Origin: Planctomycetota bacterium | GTDB lineage: Bacteria > Planctomycetota > UBA8742 > UBA2392 | Assembly: GCA_019912315.1 (NCBI GenBank) | Contig: JAIOJA010000040.1 | Location: 62,001-126,000 of the forward strand | Reading direction: 5' to 3' | Length of the DNA: 64,000 bases | In this document: positions 41,283-50,460 of the stretch, in pieces | How the letters are laid out: every line of letters starts with the position of its first letter | How positions within the stretch are numbered: position 1 is the stretch's first letter | Position numbers and translations under genes: made by a program | Notes under the pieces: generated by a model | Databases searched by the model: none | The model's input: the letters and a program-made list of their open reading frames with translations, nothing else | What the model was told of the DNA's origin: nothing

Positions 41283-42830
41283 ATGATAGTGAAGATCTCA
41301 AGCGCAGGGGTCAGTGGCATATCGGCCGTGCCTGTCGATGTGGAAGTCGATGGCGCGTCCTATTCCGGTGAAGGCGCGCCGCCGTTCCACGTGGTCGGGC
41401 TGCCCGACAAGTCCATTGGCGAAGCGCGAGAGCGCGTCCGCGCCGCGGTGCAGAACGCGAGTTATGACTTTCCCGGTATGCGGCTTACCGTCAACCTTGC
41501 GCCCGCGGACTTCAAGAAGGAGGGTCCGGCCTACGACCTGCCGATCGCGGTGGGTATTCTGACCGTCAGCCATCAGGTTGACGCTGACAGTGTTGCGCGC
41601 CACGCCATGATCGGTGAGCTGGCACTGGATGGGCGCATCCGGCGCGTCAGCGGCATCCTGCCGATCGCGCTGAGCCTGAAGAAACAGCACGTGAAATCGC
41701 TGATCGTGCCCGAAGACAACGCGGGCGAGGCGGCGGTGGTGGAGGGCCTCGACATCATCCCCGTGGGGCACCTGCGCGAAGTGGTTGCGTTCATCAACGG
41801 CAATCTGCCCATCGAGGCGTTCCGGGCCGACATAGACAGCTACTTTGACCACGCCGAAGACTACGGCGCCGATTTCGGCGACGTGAAAGGCCAGGAATCC
41901 GCCAAGCGCGCGCTGATGATCGCCGCTGCAGGCGGGCACAACGTGCTGATGCTTGGCAACCCGGGCGTCGGCAAAAGTATGCTTAGCAAGCGCCTGCCGA
42001 CGGTGCTGCCCCGCATGACACTCGATGAAGCGCTGGAGACGACCAAGATTTACAGCGTCGCGGGGCTGGTAACAAAGGACATGCCCCTGATTACGCGGCG
42101 CCCGTTTCGCAGCCCGCATCACACGATCAGCGACGCCGGCATGATTGGCGGCGGCACCAACCCGCGCCCCGGCGAGATCAGTCTTAGCCACAACGGCGTG
42201 CTGTTCCTGGACGAGTTTCCCGAGTTCAACCGCAAGACGCTCGAAGTGATGCGCCAGCCGCTTGAAGACGGAACGGTCACCATCAGTCGCGCGGCCGGCA
42301 GTCAGACCTACCCGGCCCGCATGATGATGGTGGCGGCCATGAACCCTTGCCCCTGCGGCTATCTCGGGCACGGGACCAAGCGTTGCGTTTGCAGCCCGCG
42401 GCAGATTGCGCAGTACCGGGGGCGGATCAGCGGGCCGTTGCTTGACCGGATAGATATTCACCTGGAAGTGCCGAGCGTGGACTACAAGGAACTGAGCGGT
42501 GGCGCGGTGGGGCTCAGCAGCGCGCAGATGCGCGCCAAGGTGCAGGCCGCGCGGGATGTGCAGACCGCGCGTTTCAAGTCGGCCCGCAAGGGGCTGCACA
42601 ACAACGCCGGCATGAGTGACAAGGAGGTCGGCAAATACGCCGAGTTGGCGGGGCCTGTGAAAGCCCTGCTGGACACCGCGATGGAGAGTCTGCAACTCAG
42701 CGCGAGGGCATACACACGCATCCGCAAACTCGCCCGCACGATCGCGGACCTTGAAGGCATCGCCGACATCCAGGCCGAGCATGTAACGGAGGCCGTGGGC
42801 TACCGAACCCTCGACCGCGCTGAGGCGTAG
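41283..42830 (+). CDS. comM: YifB/ComM family Mg-chelatase-like ATPase
   Basis: 515 residues. N-terminal domain with PPFHVVGLPDKSIGEARERV, a central AAA+ module with Walker A GNPGVGKSMLSKRLP near 220 and Walker B GVLFLDEFPEF, conserved NPCPCGYLGH, and a C-terminal Lon-like helical region. ComM is a hexameric helicase promoting branch migration in natural transformation. No com or dpr genes adjacent. SD not evident. Confidence 0.92.
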   Translation: MIVKISSAGVSGISAVPVDVEVDGASYSGEGAPPFHVVGLPDKSIGEARERVRAAVQNASYDFPGMRLTVNLAPADFKKEGPAYDLPIAVGILTVSHQVDADSVARHAMIGELALDGRIRRVSGILPIALSLKKQHVKSLIVPEDNAGEAAVVEGLDIIPVGHLREVVAFINGNLPIEAFRADIDSYFDHAEDYGADFGDVKGQESAKRALMIAAAGGHNVLMLGNPGVGKSMLSKRLPTVLPRMTLDEALETTKIYSVAGLVTKDMPLITRRPFRSPHHTISDAGMIGGGTNPRPGEISLSHNGVLFLDEFPEFNRKTLEVMRQPLEDGTVTISRAAGSQTYPARMMMVAAMNPCPCGYLGHGTKRCVCSPRQIAQYRGRISGPLLDRIDIHLEVPSVDYKELSGGAVGLSSAQMRAKVQAARDVQTARFKSARKGLHNNAGMSDKEVGKYAELAGPVKALLDTAMESLQLSARAYTRIRKLARTIADLEGIADIQAEHVTEAVGYRTLDRAEA

Positions 42831-42844
42831 CGTACACTGGTCGC

Positions 42845-43289
42845 ATGGCAACACGCTTACATCCGAGCAGGTCGCGCAGTTCACGCTGGAGGAGCGCTAC
42901 CAACTGCTTGAGATGATCATTGAGAGTATCGCCAAAGAAGCTGCCGACGAGCCCGCGCCGGAATGGCAGCGCGAATTGATCCGTGAGCGAGCAAAGGAAT
43001 ACAGGCGCAACCCTGAGGGTGGTGAAGACGTTCGCTCGATTCGCGCCCACTACGACCAGAAACGCCGCGGACTGGGGCGGGAGTTTGTGGCGCGGCTCTT
43101 TAGGGTCGCGCGGCGTGTGGCGGAGTTCCCTGAGAGTTTCTTTGAAATAGAAGAAGGGGTCCGTTGGGACATGACCCGGCAGTTCCCGTTCAAAGTCTTT
43201 TTCATGCCCGGCGAAGCCCGATCCCGGTAATCGCCGTCACCGATGCGTCCCAATCCCCGGATGCCTGGAAACAGAACTTGGAACCGTAG
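42845..43289 (+). pseudogene. Decayed, fused RelE/ParE-type toxin-antitoxin remnant
   Basis: Antitoxin-like TSEQVAQFTLEERYQLLEM continues directly into a RelE/ParE-like toxin body (RRGLGREFVARLFRVARRV, FPFKVFF) with no antitoxin stop or toxin start. The antitoxin C-terminus and toxin N-terminus are deleted. The only ATG (42845) is one frame off the antitoxin frame, and the toxin end IPVIAVTDASQSPDAWK is in the +1 frame after residue GEAR. At least two frameshifts and a fusion make a functional product unlikely. Only a 105-residue frame from 42913 remains open. Confidence 0.75.
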
Positions 43290-43343
43290 AACCCTGCCGA
43301 CACCCGGATAGTCACCGCAACCTTTGCCGGTTAAGGTCGTGTT

Positions 43344-43820
43344 ATGGCCAAGGATGAAGAGTCCGGGCGCAAGGTGATTGCCAGCAATCGCCGCGCTTAT
43401 CACGACTACCACGTGCTTGAAAAGTACGAGGCCGGTCTGAAGTTAACCGGCGGCGAAGTGAAATCCTTGCGCGCCGGGCATTGCGTGATCAGTGACGCTC
43501 ACGCGATGATTGACAAGAAGAGCCCGACCGCCTGGTTACTGAACCTGCAAATCCCGGAATGGAACCGGGGCAACCAGATTGAAGTGCATGAGCCGAAGCG
43601 AAAGCGCGCGCTGCTGCTGCACAAGAACGAAATCCTGAAGCTGCGCCAGAAGCTGCAACAGGAGCAAGGGCTTACGCTGGTCCCTCTGGCGGTCTATTTC
43701 AAGCGGGGTTGGGCAAAGGTCGAGATCGGATTGTGCAAGGGCAAGAAGCTGCATGACAAACGCCAGGCGTTGAAAGAGAAACAAGCCAAGCGCGAAATTG
43801 CCCGCAGGGTCAAACGCTGA
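43344..43820 (+). CDS. smpB: SsrA-binding protein SmpB
   Basis: 158 residues, normal for SmpB. IASNRRAYHDYHVLEKYEAG at the start, GGEVKSLRAGHC, NLQIPEWNRGN, and a basic C-terminal tail (KLHDKRQALKEKQAKREIAR) that enters the ribosome A-site mRNA channel. Brings tmRNA to stalled ribosomes. No ssrA gene in the window. Confidence 0.95.
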   Translation: MAKDEESGRKVIASNRRAYHDYHVLEKYEAGLKLTGGEVKSLRAGHCVISDAHAMIDKKSPTAWLLNLQIPEWNRGNQIEVHEPKRKRALLLHKNEILKLRQKLQQEQGLTLVPLAVYFKRGWAKVEIGLCKGKKLHDKRQALKEKQAKREIARRVKR

Positions 43821-43887
43821 GTTTTGCCCGCACTTGCCATATTGATGGGGTACACTGAAGTCGCTCACGCCGCACCGGGAGTTCACC

Positions 43888-44355
43888 ATGTCGGACGAAG
43901 TCAAGAAAAGCTGGATCATGCGCATCCAGGGGCTCGACCGTTTTGCCCGCTCAGGCGACAACGTGCGCGACAAATGCGACATCATGTCGTTCAGCCACGG
44001 CATATACGCCGATCCGCCCATGTCGGGCTCGCCACGTCGCGTCCAGCTGTATGACGTCAGCATCGTGCGCGAAACGGACGCAGCCACCCCCCTCCTGATG
44101 CGCCTTTGCCAGACCGGCGACACGCTGCAGCAGGTCACCGTCGAAATGCGCGCCGAAAAGGATGGCAAGGAAATTTACCGCCTCGTGTATGAACTGCTGA
44201 ACGCCCGGATCAGTCGCCTGCACCCTGGCGGCGGGATACACGGCCCGGATTACCGTCCCGTGGAGGATATCGGGCTCAGCTTTGAAAAACTGCGCATCCA
44301 TGTTAAGGAAGGCGAGCAGCAAGGCAGCGCGGAATTGACGCCTACTTCACCGTAA
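43888..44355 (+). CDS. Hcp-like (type VI secretion tube-fold) protein
   Basis: 155 residues, GGGAG upstream. Matches the Hcp1-type pattern: MRIQGLDRFARSG near the N-terminus, SFSHGIYA, VQLYDVSIVRETDAATPLLM, then LNARISRLHPGGG and VEDIGLSFEKLRIHV. No other T6SS gene is in the window, so it may be an orphan Hcp-fold protein, as occurs outside T6SS genomes. Family by pattern only. Confidence 0.65.
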   Translation: MSDEVKKSWIMRIQGLDRFARSGDNVRDKCDIMSFSHGIYADPPMSGSPRRVQLYDVSIVRETDAATPLLMRLCQTGDTLQQVTVEMRAEKDGKEIYRLVYELLNARISRLHPGGGIHGPDYRPVEDIGLSFEKLRIHVKEGEQQGSAELTPTSP

Positions 44356-44383
44356 CTGGTGTATTGAGCAGACACTGAAGTCC

Positions 44384-45250
44384 ATGCTGACCATCAAAGC
44401 TCCTGCCAAGATCAACTGGTTCCTTGAGGTTAAGGGCAAGCGTCCCGACGGCTTTCACGAGGTCGAAACCGTCATGCAGTCCATCGGGCTGTTTGACGAG
44501 ATTACCGTGGAAAACGCGGACGAGTTGGCCCTTACCTGCAACATCGACCTCGGGGACCCACGTCAGAACCTGGTGTTTCGGGCGGCGGAGATATTGCGGC
44601 GCGAATACGCAGCGGGTCACGGCGCACGAATCTCTCTGAACAAACAGATCCCGCACGGGGCCGGGCTCGGTGGCGGCAGCAGCGACGCCGCGAACGCGCT
44701 GGTGGCCCTGAACCGTCTGTGGGGGTTGGGGCTGGACAACGACGTCCTGCGCGAAATCGCTTCCCGTGTGGGCAGTGACTGTCCGTTCTTCATTGAGGGA
44801 GGAACGGCCGTATGCACCGGGCGCGGCGAAATCGTGAGCCAGATGCCGGATATCGCTGGGATTGACCTGGTGGTGCTGTACCCGAATGCGGTCTGCCCGA
44901 CGGCACCTGTGTATCGGGAATTGTCAGGAGACTTGACGCACGATGTGACAAGTTGTTACTTATTTCATGATCTGCAAGACAGCCCCGGTGCCGGCGACGT
45001 GGCTCCGTTGGTCATGAACCGCCTGCAGGAGCCCGCATTACGGGTGTCGGCGCGGATGCGTGACGCGTGGAACAGAACCGCACAGGAACGTGATGTTTTT
45101 GTGCAATTTGTGAGTGGCTCGGGCTCGTCCGTTGTATTCTTGTTGCCCAACCAACGGTCAGGGGACCGGTTGGCGCAGTCGCTCAGAGCCAGGCAATTGG
45201 GGCAGGTCTTCGTCGTAAAGACTTTGCCTCGAGGTGCAGTGTGGGGATAA
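44384..45250 (+). CDS. ispE: 4-diphosphocytidyl-2-C-methyl-D-erythritol kinase IspE
   Basis: 288 residues, GHMP kinase of the MEP isoprenoid pathway. N-terminal KAPAKINWFLEVKGKRPDGF and the ATP loop PHGAGLGGGSSDAANALVAL are conserved; VGSDCPFF follows. The C-terminus is slightly unusual (RQLGQVFVVKTLPRG). It precedes spoVG on the same strand with 4 bp between. No SD stands out beyond GTCC. Confidence 0.93.
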   Translation: MLTIKAPAKINWFLEVKGKRPDGFHEVETVMQSIGLFDEITVENADELALTCNIDLGDPRQNLVFRAAEILRREYAAGHGARISLNKQIPHGAGLGGGSSDAANALVALNRLWGLGLDNDVLREIASRVGSDCPFFIEGGTAVCTGRGEIVSQMPDIAGIDLVVLYPNAVCPTAPVYRELSGDLTHDVTSCYLFHDLQDSPGAGDVAPLVMNRLQEPALRVSARMRDAWNRTAQERDVFVQFVSGSGSSVVFLLPNQRSGDRLAQSLRARQLGQVFVVKTLPRGAVWG

Positions 45251-45254
45251 GCCC

Positions 45255-45665
45255 ATGCGTGACATTGAAGTCACGGAAGTACGGGTGAAATTAGCCTCCG
45301 AAGACGACGACAAGCTACTCGGCTATTGCAGCGTGACGCTCAACAATGCGTTCGTCATCAAGGACCTGAAAATCATCCAGGGGGATGAGCAGCCGTTTAT
45401 TGCCATGCCGTCCCGCAAGATCACGGACAAGTGCGGCAAATGCGGCTACAAAAACCACCTGCGTGCGAAGTTCTGCAATGAATGCGGCGGCAAACAGCCG
45501 CACAACCGTGCAGATACCGACGCCCGTGGGCGCGCCAAGCTGCACTTTGACCTGGTACATCCCATCCGCAGTGAAGTGCGCGACTACGTACACAAGGCGA
45601 TTCTGGATGCCTATGCCGTCGAAGCCGCACGCCGCGCGGCCGGTGGCGTCGACGAGGACGAGTGA
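45255..45665 (+). CDS. spoVG: SpoVG-family regulator with zinc-ribbon insertion
   Basis: 136 residues from the ATG at 45255 (GGGGAT upstream). The SpoVG core starts DIEVTEVRVKLASEDDDKL, SVTLNNAFVIKDLKII and FIAMPSRK, and ends HPIRSEVRDYVHKAILDAY. Between them is an insertion of about 40 residues containing four Cys (KCGKC and FCNEC), a zinc ribbon. Classical SpoVG is about 95 residues and binds DNA/RNA. The ribbon may add nucleic-acid binding. Downstream of ispE. Confidence 0.88.
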   Translation: MRDIEVTEVRVKLASEDDDKLLGYCSVTLNNAFVIKDLKIIQGDEQPFIAMPSRKITDKCGKCGYKNHLRAKFCNECGGKQPHNRADTDARGRAKLHFDLVHPIRSEVRDYVHKAILDAYAVEAARRAAGGVDEDE

Positions 45666-47609
45666 TCAACGCTGCAAAGCGCTGACGATTTCCTCTTTTG
45701 ATTTGTGATTATCGCAGATGTCCCGAAGTTCTTGACGGGTCAATACCGCGTCGCCGCGCATCTCGATTTCCGCGAACTCGTCACCGAGAATCACGCAGTC
45801 CAGCACTTCGGTCTGGTGGCCGGGGATTTCTTCCCATTCCTTTGGCTCATCGCCGTCCGCGGGCAATGGGCGCCAACTGGGTTTCCGCGCGTAGCTTGCG
45901 GCGAGACGAATCGGGCGCACGCCCATGGTGCACCAGAATCGCGTGTACTCGCCGGGCAAGCGGTAGATCGGCACAGCCACGCGCGTGTCACGCGCGAGAT
46001 CCGGGTCGTTGACCCAGTCTTTCAGCCACTCGCTGGCGATGCCTTGCGTGTACTCCGGCTCAAGTTCGTTCAACTCGCCGTCCTTGAGCTGAGGGGCGAA
46101 GCCGATGTCCTCGCAACTGATGAAGTACAGCCCGTAGAACAACATGCGCATGTAGTTCAGTTCTTCGCCCAAGGGGCGCTTGCGCGGGCCGTCGCCAGTC
46201 CAGCCGGTGATTCTGTCGGGTTGCTCGATCATGGTTTGGACCAGCCGCTGCACGAACGCGTAGCTGCGGGCGATACGTAGGTAGTAGGTCGGGTTGGGCT
46301 CAATGCGCAGGCGGGGTTTGATGGCCGCTTGCGGCGGCTCGGCCGCCGAGCCAACGGCGCCCGCACTCTGCCGAATATGAGTTTCGCGGGTCTTCGTGAT
46401 CATGGACTTGAATGCCTCGAGCAGACGCTGCTTATACTTTTTGGTCAGCAGCAGTTTCTCGTTCTCCGGCGCTTTTTCCGGGAGTAGCAGAGTTTCCAAG
46501 GCGTGCAGCTGGTAGTCATACCAGCCGCTGTTGGCGTCCGGGCTGAGGTCAATCTTGCCATCGCGGATCGCCTTGATCAGGTCCCGCATCAACTCAGCAT
46601 TCGCAGGCACGCCAAGCGGATACAGGCGCTCGAACAACGCGACTTCTTTGGAATCGGAATAGGGAAGGAAAGAAACAACGGCGCGGCGCACGTCCTTGAC
46701 CTTGGCAATCTCGGCTAGCGTGCTGCCAGCGTAATCCTCTTCGCTGATGTCCAGCAGCGACAGCCCGATAAACGGGTTGGTCAGTCGCCCGTAGAACTCC
46801 AACATGCGGGCGTACTGCTCGCGGGCCTGGGAGTTGCGGCGCAACGCGTTGGCCAGCACGTTCGGCGCACCTTCACGAACCGGAAACCCGTGCTGCAGAT
46901 AGCGCAGAAACTGAAAGACGCGCGCCAGGTTCTCGTTCCAGGTGTAGAAACCCACAGGCTGCGCCTCGGGGCTGGCCAGAAACCCGCGTGCGAAAAGGCT
47001 GACTTGCTCCGGCAATCGGCTGTGCTCATCGGGCGACAGCATGCGTCCCACTTCGAGGCTCGCATAAAGCCAGGCGTACGCCTCGCCCTTGGGGTTGAGT
47101 TCCGTCAGGATGGCGCGGACGCACAGCTCAATGTCGCGCACGCCCTCTTCGGCGTTCTGGGCCATGTAGGCATCGAGCGCGGCATACAGCCCGTCGTCGA
47201 ACTGTTTGGCCTTGCCGCCGATCAGGTTGACGCTGGGCAGCACGTCATAGCCGGCGCCCTCGAGCGCCGTGGCCGCTTCGGCGTAGCTGGGGTAAAGGCG
47301 GTGCATGGCCTCGTGCTCGTCGCTGCGGGTGTCCCGAACATCCAGGGCAGTGACGGCGGCGCTCGCATTGAGTTGCCACTGGTTTTCGCCGTCGCTGATG
47401 AGTCGCGAGTCGATCAGTTGCGGGTTGAACGCGGGCTGCTTGTCTTCAAGTCTGTCGTCGTTCAGCAGGTCGCGCGGACTGGAGTGGTCAACGTCCGTGC
47501 GCTCGCGTTCGTAGGTTTCGTACCCGACCAGGTTGGCGAAGTAGGCGACGCCAACAAGCCCACCCACCAGGGCGACGACGGCGATGATGATTTTGATGCT
47601 TCGCTTCAT
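45666..47609 (-). CDS. Membrane-anchored protein of unknown function
   Basis: 647 residues. One N-terminal transmembrane helix (IIIAVVALVGGLVGVAYF), then a large soluble, mostly helical region outside the membrane. No catalytic signature was recognised. The sequence is acidic, with a central region SLFARGFLASPEAQPVGFYT and a C-terminus YRLPGEYTRFWCTMGVRPIR. The stop abuts the spoVG stop (45665/45666). Possibly a DUF3160-like protein, but this is not certain. Confidence 0.55.
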   Translation of the reverse strand: MKRSIKIIIAVVALVGGLVGVAYFANLVGYETYERERTDVDHSSPRDLLNDDRLEDKQPAFNPQLIDSRLISDGENQWQLNASAAVTALDVRDTRSDEHEAMHRLYPSYAEAATALEGAGYDVLPSVNLIGGKAKQFDDGLYAALDAYMAQNAEEGVRDIELCVRAILTELNPKGEAYAWLYASLEVGRMLSPDEHSRLPEQVSLFARGFLASPEAQPVGFYTWNENLARVFQFLRYLQHGFPVREGAPNVLANALRRNSQAREQYARMLEFYGRLTNPFIGLSLLDISEEDYAGSTLAEIAKVKDVRRAVVSFLPYSDSKEVALFERLYPLGVPANAELMRDLIKAIRDGKIDLSPDANSGWYDYQLHALETLLLPEKAPENEKLLLTKKYKQRLLEAFKSMITKTRETHIRQSAGAVGSAAEPPQAAIKPRLRIEPNPTYYLRIARSYAFVQRLVQTMIEQPDRITGWTGDGPRKRPLGEELNYMRMLFYGLYFISCEDIGFAPQLKDGELNELEPEYTQGIASEWLKDWVNDPDLARDTRVAVPIYRLPGEYTRFWCTMGVRPIRLAASYARKPSWRPLPADGDEPKEWEEIPGHQTEVLDCVILGDEFAEIEMRGDAVLTRQELRDICDNHKSKEEIVSALQR

Positions 47610-47725
47610 GCCAAGAGTTTAGTCCGTGCGTTCCGGTTTAGGGTTCATTAAACAGTGACCACTGGCAAGCGCGCCGCGAATTTGCAAACTCGTGCGGTCG
47701 CTGACGTCGTGAACATGGAGAACAC

Positions 47726-48274
47726 ATGAGGCTTCTGGCTACGTTATTCTTTGTCTGCATCGGGGCCGTACTGGCGGGCTGCGGCGGTATGCCAAAGCCG
47801 GAGATTGAGTCCGTGGCCCCCCGCGCCGATGCCACACACGTGCGCGCGGTACTTGCCGCCACCAACTATGACGAAAGCTGGGACAAGGAAAACCTCCGCC
47901 TGCGCTGCCACCAGATATGGCTGAACGACGACGGCGTACCCACGAACAAGGAGCAGGTGTTCGAGGCTGGCTACAACGACCACGCCGGTGCACGGCGCGG
48001 TACCCTCAAAATGAAAGAAGCGGACGGCGACAGCACAAGCCGTGTGCGCCTGGGTTTTGAGCTGGTCAGCGGCGAGAACGCGGCCACAGAAAACATCAGC
48101 GCCGGCACCACGATCGAGTGGAATCTGAGCAGCAGCTACAACAACAAGGACATCGTGTTCGTGGCGGTGATCAGTCGCAAAACGAAAAACAACTACAAGA
48201 TTGACGTGCTGTACGCCCTGAACCCCGAAACCGGCGAGCTTGAGCAGGTGTTGCCCAGCAACGACGAGGAGTAG
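47726..48274 (+). CDS. Lipoprotein of unknown function
   Basis: 182 residues, GGAG upstream. Lipoprotein signal MRLLATLFFVCIGAVLAGC with lipobox LAGC. The body is rich in charged residues and beta-strand pattern (NDDGVPTNKEQVFEAGYNDH, GTTIEWNLSSSYNNKDIVFV). No family recognised. A bidirectional terminator follows. Confidence 0.7.
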   Translation: MRLLATLFFVCIGAVLAGCGGMPKPEIESVAPRADATHVRAVLAATNYDESWDKENLRLRCHQIWLNDDGVPTNKEQVFEAGYNDHAGARRGTLKMKEADGDSTSRVRLGFELVSGENAATENISAGTTIEWNLSSSYNNKDIVFVAVISRKTKNNYKIDVLYALNPETGELEQVLPSNDEE

Positions 48275-48295
48275 GCGATTCCGCTTGCAGCCAGC

Positions 48296-48320
48296 AAAGC
48301 CCCCGCCACGCGGGGGCTTT
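48296..48320. terminator. Bidirectional terminator
   Basis: 11-bp stem AAAGCCCCCGC/GCGGGGGCTTT with a CAC loop between converging genes. A- and T-tracts on both sides. Confidence 0.9.
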
Positions 48321-48338
48321 GTTATTCCGCGTGAAGCC

Positions 48339-49904
48339 TCAATCCTTTTCCGGGTTGTCGTTCGTTTCGCCTTCTTTGTTTTCGGCGGGCTTCAGTGTCG
48401 CGCCACCCCAGATGTAGGGGTTGCCCAGAGTCAACAGGTTGTCGCCTCGCAGGTGCGGCTCGTCCTCTCCGTGCAGGTTGTAGCCCCAGACGTTGACCAG
48501 AAATTCATCTGGAAGCTTGCCCTCACCGAACACGGCCGTCAGGGGTACCGCGTACTCGAACGCCCAGGATCTGCCTTCGACCTGCCCGCCCGCCTTGAGC
48601 CCGGGGATGGGCGTGAGCTTGAACCCGTCCGGGTTCAGCTTCCAGGCATCCACGCCAGTGGCGCCGTTGTCACCCAGCCACAGGTGGGTTTCGTCGCCGG
48701 TCAGGAAGTCCGTCCACTCACTGCCTATCATCACAACCAGCGCGGTCCCAAGGCGATCGCCCCGTTCGCTGCTGCTGTTGAAGCTGTCGTACTCAAAGCG
48801 TCCGGCCAGCATCAGGTAGGCGCCACAGATCTTCCAGCGCAGGTACTCACCCTTGCGCATGTTCTTCAGCTTGAATTCGTACGCCCCCTCGGCCCAGGCT
48901 TTGCCCGCGCCGTCGAGCTCGACGTCTTCAGATTGCATGGGCAACTCGGCCTGCGCCCATTCCGGCAGCAGGAACTCGTACTTGCTGGACAGAAAGTCGT
49001 TGACCCTGAAGAACTGCCCCTGCTCGTTGCCGTAGACCAGCGCCCTGTCGTGGATGCACAGACTTTCACACTGCTGGGCGTAGATCAGCACATTGCGCTC
49101 AGGCTTGCCGTCGAGTTTGTCTCCGTATACGTAAACACGCGTATAGCTCAGCAACAGCAGCTTCTTTGCCACAGGGTCGAAGTCCGCAGCCGTGATCATG
49201 ACGCGCTCATCAACGTCAAGTTTGCACACAAGCTCGCCGGTGTTGCGTTCGCCCTCACGTAAATCGGCGAAGCGGTACACCCCCGTGAAGCCCTCGCCCC
49301 GGTTCTTGCTGATGATGTGAAGCACGCCGTCAATCTCCGCGGCGGCCTCAGCGTCGTGTTTGCCGTCCGGGTAGGCGATCTTGTACTTGGCCTTGAGCGT
49401 GAGTTTCGCGTCGTCGGTGTTCCAGCCCACGCGGTACAGTGTGAGGTCTTTGCGCCGCCGGTCGTTGTCGCCGATGTCGCAGACAAGCAGGTCTTCGCCA
49501 AGGGTGGTTATGTCTTCCCAGTCGGTCGCGACGGCGCCCGGTACGGCATATCGCCGCGCGTTGTTGAACGAGAGGTCCGTGGATCGGTAAAGGTACGCGC
49601 CGTCGCCGGCGTCGTTGTGAGACCACCAGGCGTCCTGCCAGTGCTCAAGCCCGCTGCTTTCGTTCAGGTCCTTGTAGTCGATGGTGCGGTACGGCTTGAC
49701 GACGCCGTGCGTGTCGTATGTTTCGAACACGGAATCCGGCAACCGTGCAACCGGCTTGTCGTCACCTTCCGGCGGCGGCGTGGGGTTTTGTGTGGGCGGA
49801 GGGGGCGGCGGCTCAGGCGGGGTCGGAGGCGGCGGAAGTTCCTGCGCGGAAATCACGAACACGCCGAGCAGCAGCAGCATGGTGGCAACAAGCGTTCTTC
49901 TCAT
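48339..49904 (-). CDS. Secreted beta-propeller plus carbohydrate-binding-like protein
   Basis: 521 residues. Signal peptide (MRRTLVATMLLLLGVFVIS, then AQELPPPP) and a Pro-rich linker to about 50. A propeller-like region (60-300) with motifs SHNDAGDGAYLYRS, DWEDIT and CDIGDNDRRR, a pattern also seen in uncharacterised secreted proteins. The C-terminal 170 residues resemble a CBM9/DOMON-type beta-sandwich (VVMIGSEWTDFLTGDETHLW). Likely a periplasmic or surface glycan-associated protein. The two-domain split is inferred. Confidence 0.6.
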   Translation of the reverse strand: MRRTLVATMLLLLGVFVISAQELPPPPTPPEPPPPPPTQNPTPPPEGDDKPVARLPDSVFETYDTHGVVKPYRTIDYKDLNESSGLEHWQDAWWSHNDAGDGAYLYRSTDLSFNNARRYAVPGAVATDWEDITTLGEDLLVCDIGDNDRRRKDLTLYRVGWNTDDAKLTLKAKYKIAYPDGKHDAEAAAEIDGVLHIISKNRGEGFTGVYRFADLREGERNTGELVCKLDVDERVMITAADFDPVAKKLLLLSYTRVYVYGDKLDGKPERNVLIYAQQCESLCIHDRALVYGNEQGQFFRVNDFLSSKYEFLLPEWAQAELPMQSEDVELDGAGKAWAEGAYEFKLKNMRKGEYLRWKICGAYLMLAGRFEYDSFNSSSERGDRLGTALVVMIGSEWTDFLTGDETHLWLGDNGATGVDAWKLNPDGFKLTPIPGLKAGGQVEGRSWAFEYAVPLTAVFGEGKLPDEFLVNVWGYNLHGEDEPHLRGDNLLTLGNPYIWGGATLKPAENKEGETNDNPEKD

Positions 49905-50460
49905 GTCATCTCATCTCCGGTCTCGGGTCTGTTTCAGGAAGTCCGCAACTGTACTCCATGCCAGAACGCATTTGCACGCCCCTCGGTTCGCCTGAAAAAC
50001 GAAAACGGGCCGTGCGCTTGGCCCGGCCTCGTCTTCTTTTCAGCTAACCACCTGTGCCGCTGCATGAACAGTTTGTGCACCCTTTAAGAGCAAAGTGGGT
50101 GGGTTCCGGCCTGTCCAACCCGTCCCTCAACGAAGTGGGAGGGCGTGAATTATAGACAGGACGAGATGGTCCTCCCCGTGCACGTTCATCGGCGCCGCAA
50201 ACTTAGTCGTCAGGCTGGCGAACACTGCAGATAGCGCGACCATTGTAAGGGCGCCCCGGATGCCCGCAAGGGCAACCGGCCGGTGCAAAAAAAAGGACAA
50301 CCCTTGCCACTTCGCGCAGGCGTTAATCCGGAGTGCGGAAGGACGAAACCGCGCCGCCCGCACGGCTTGCATCCACTGCTTGATTTGCGAGACTGACTTC
50401 AGCGCGTTTTCTACCGCTGTTAAGGCACCACCCCCGCCCCCGCGCTGGTGTTGTATGTGT
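49905..50460. other. Gap upstream of the pseudopilin operon
   Basis: 556 bp with no convincing gene. It contains a 6-bp stem CGGGCC/GGCCCG at 50006-50025, followed by a T-rich CTTCTTTT (possible terminator), and a run of eight A at 50286-50293. No known riboswitch pattern was recognised. Confidence 0.4.

Noticed and set aside
49905-50460. Cyclic-di-GMP or other riboswitch before the pseudopilin operon
   Set aside because: Some short similarities (GCAAGGGCAACC) but the conserved core order of known riboswitches is not present.
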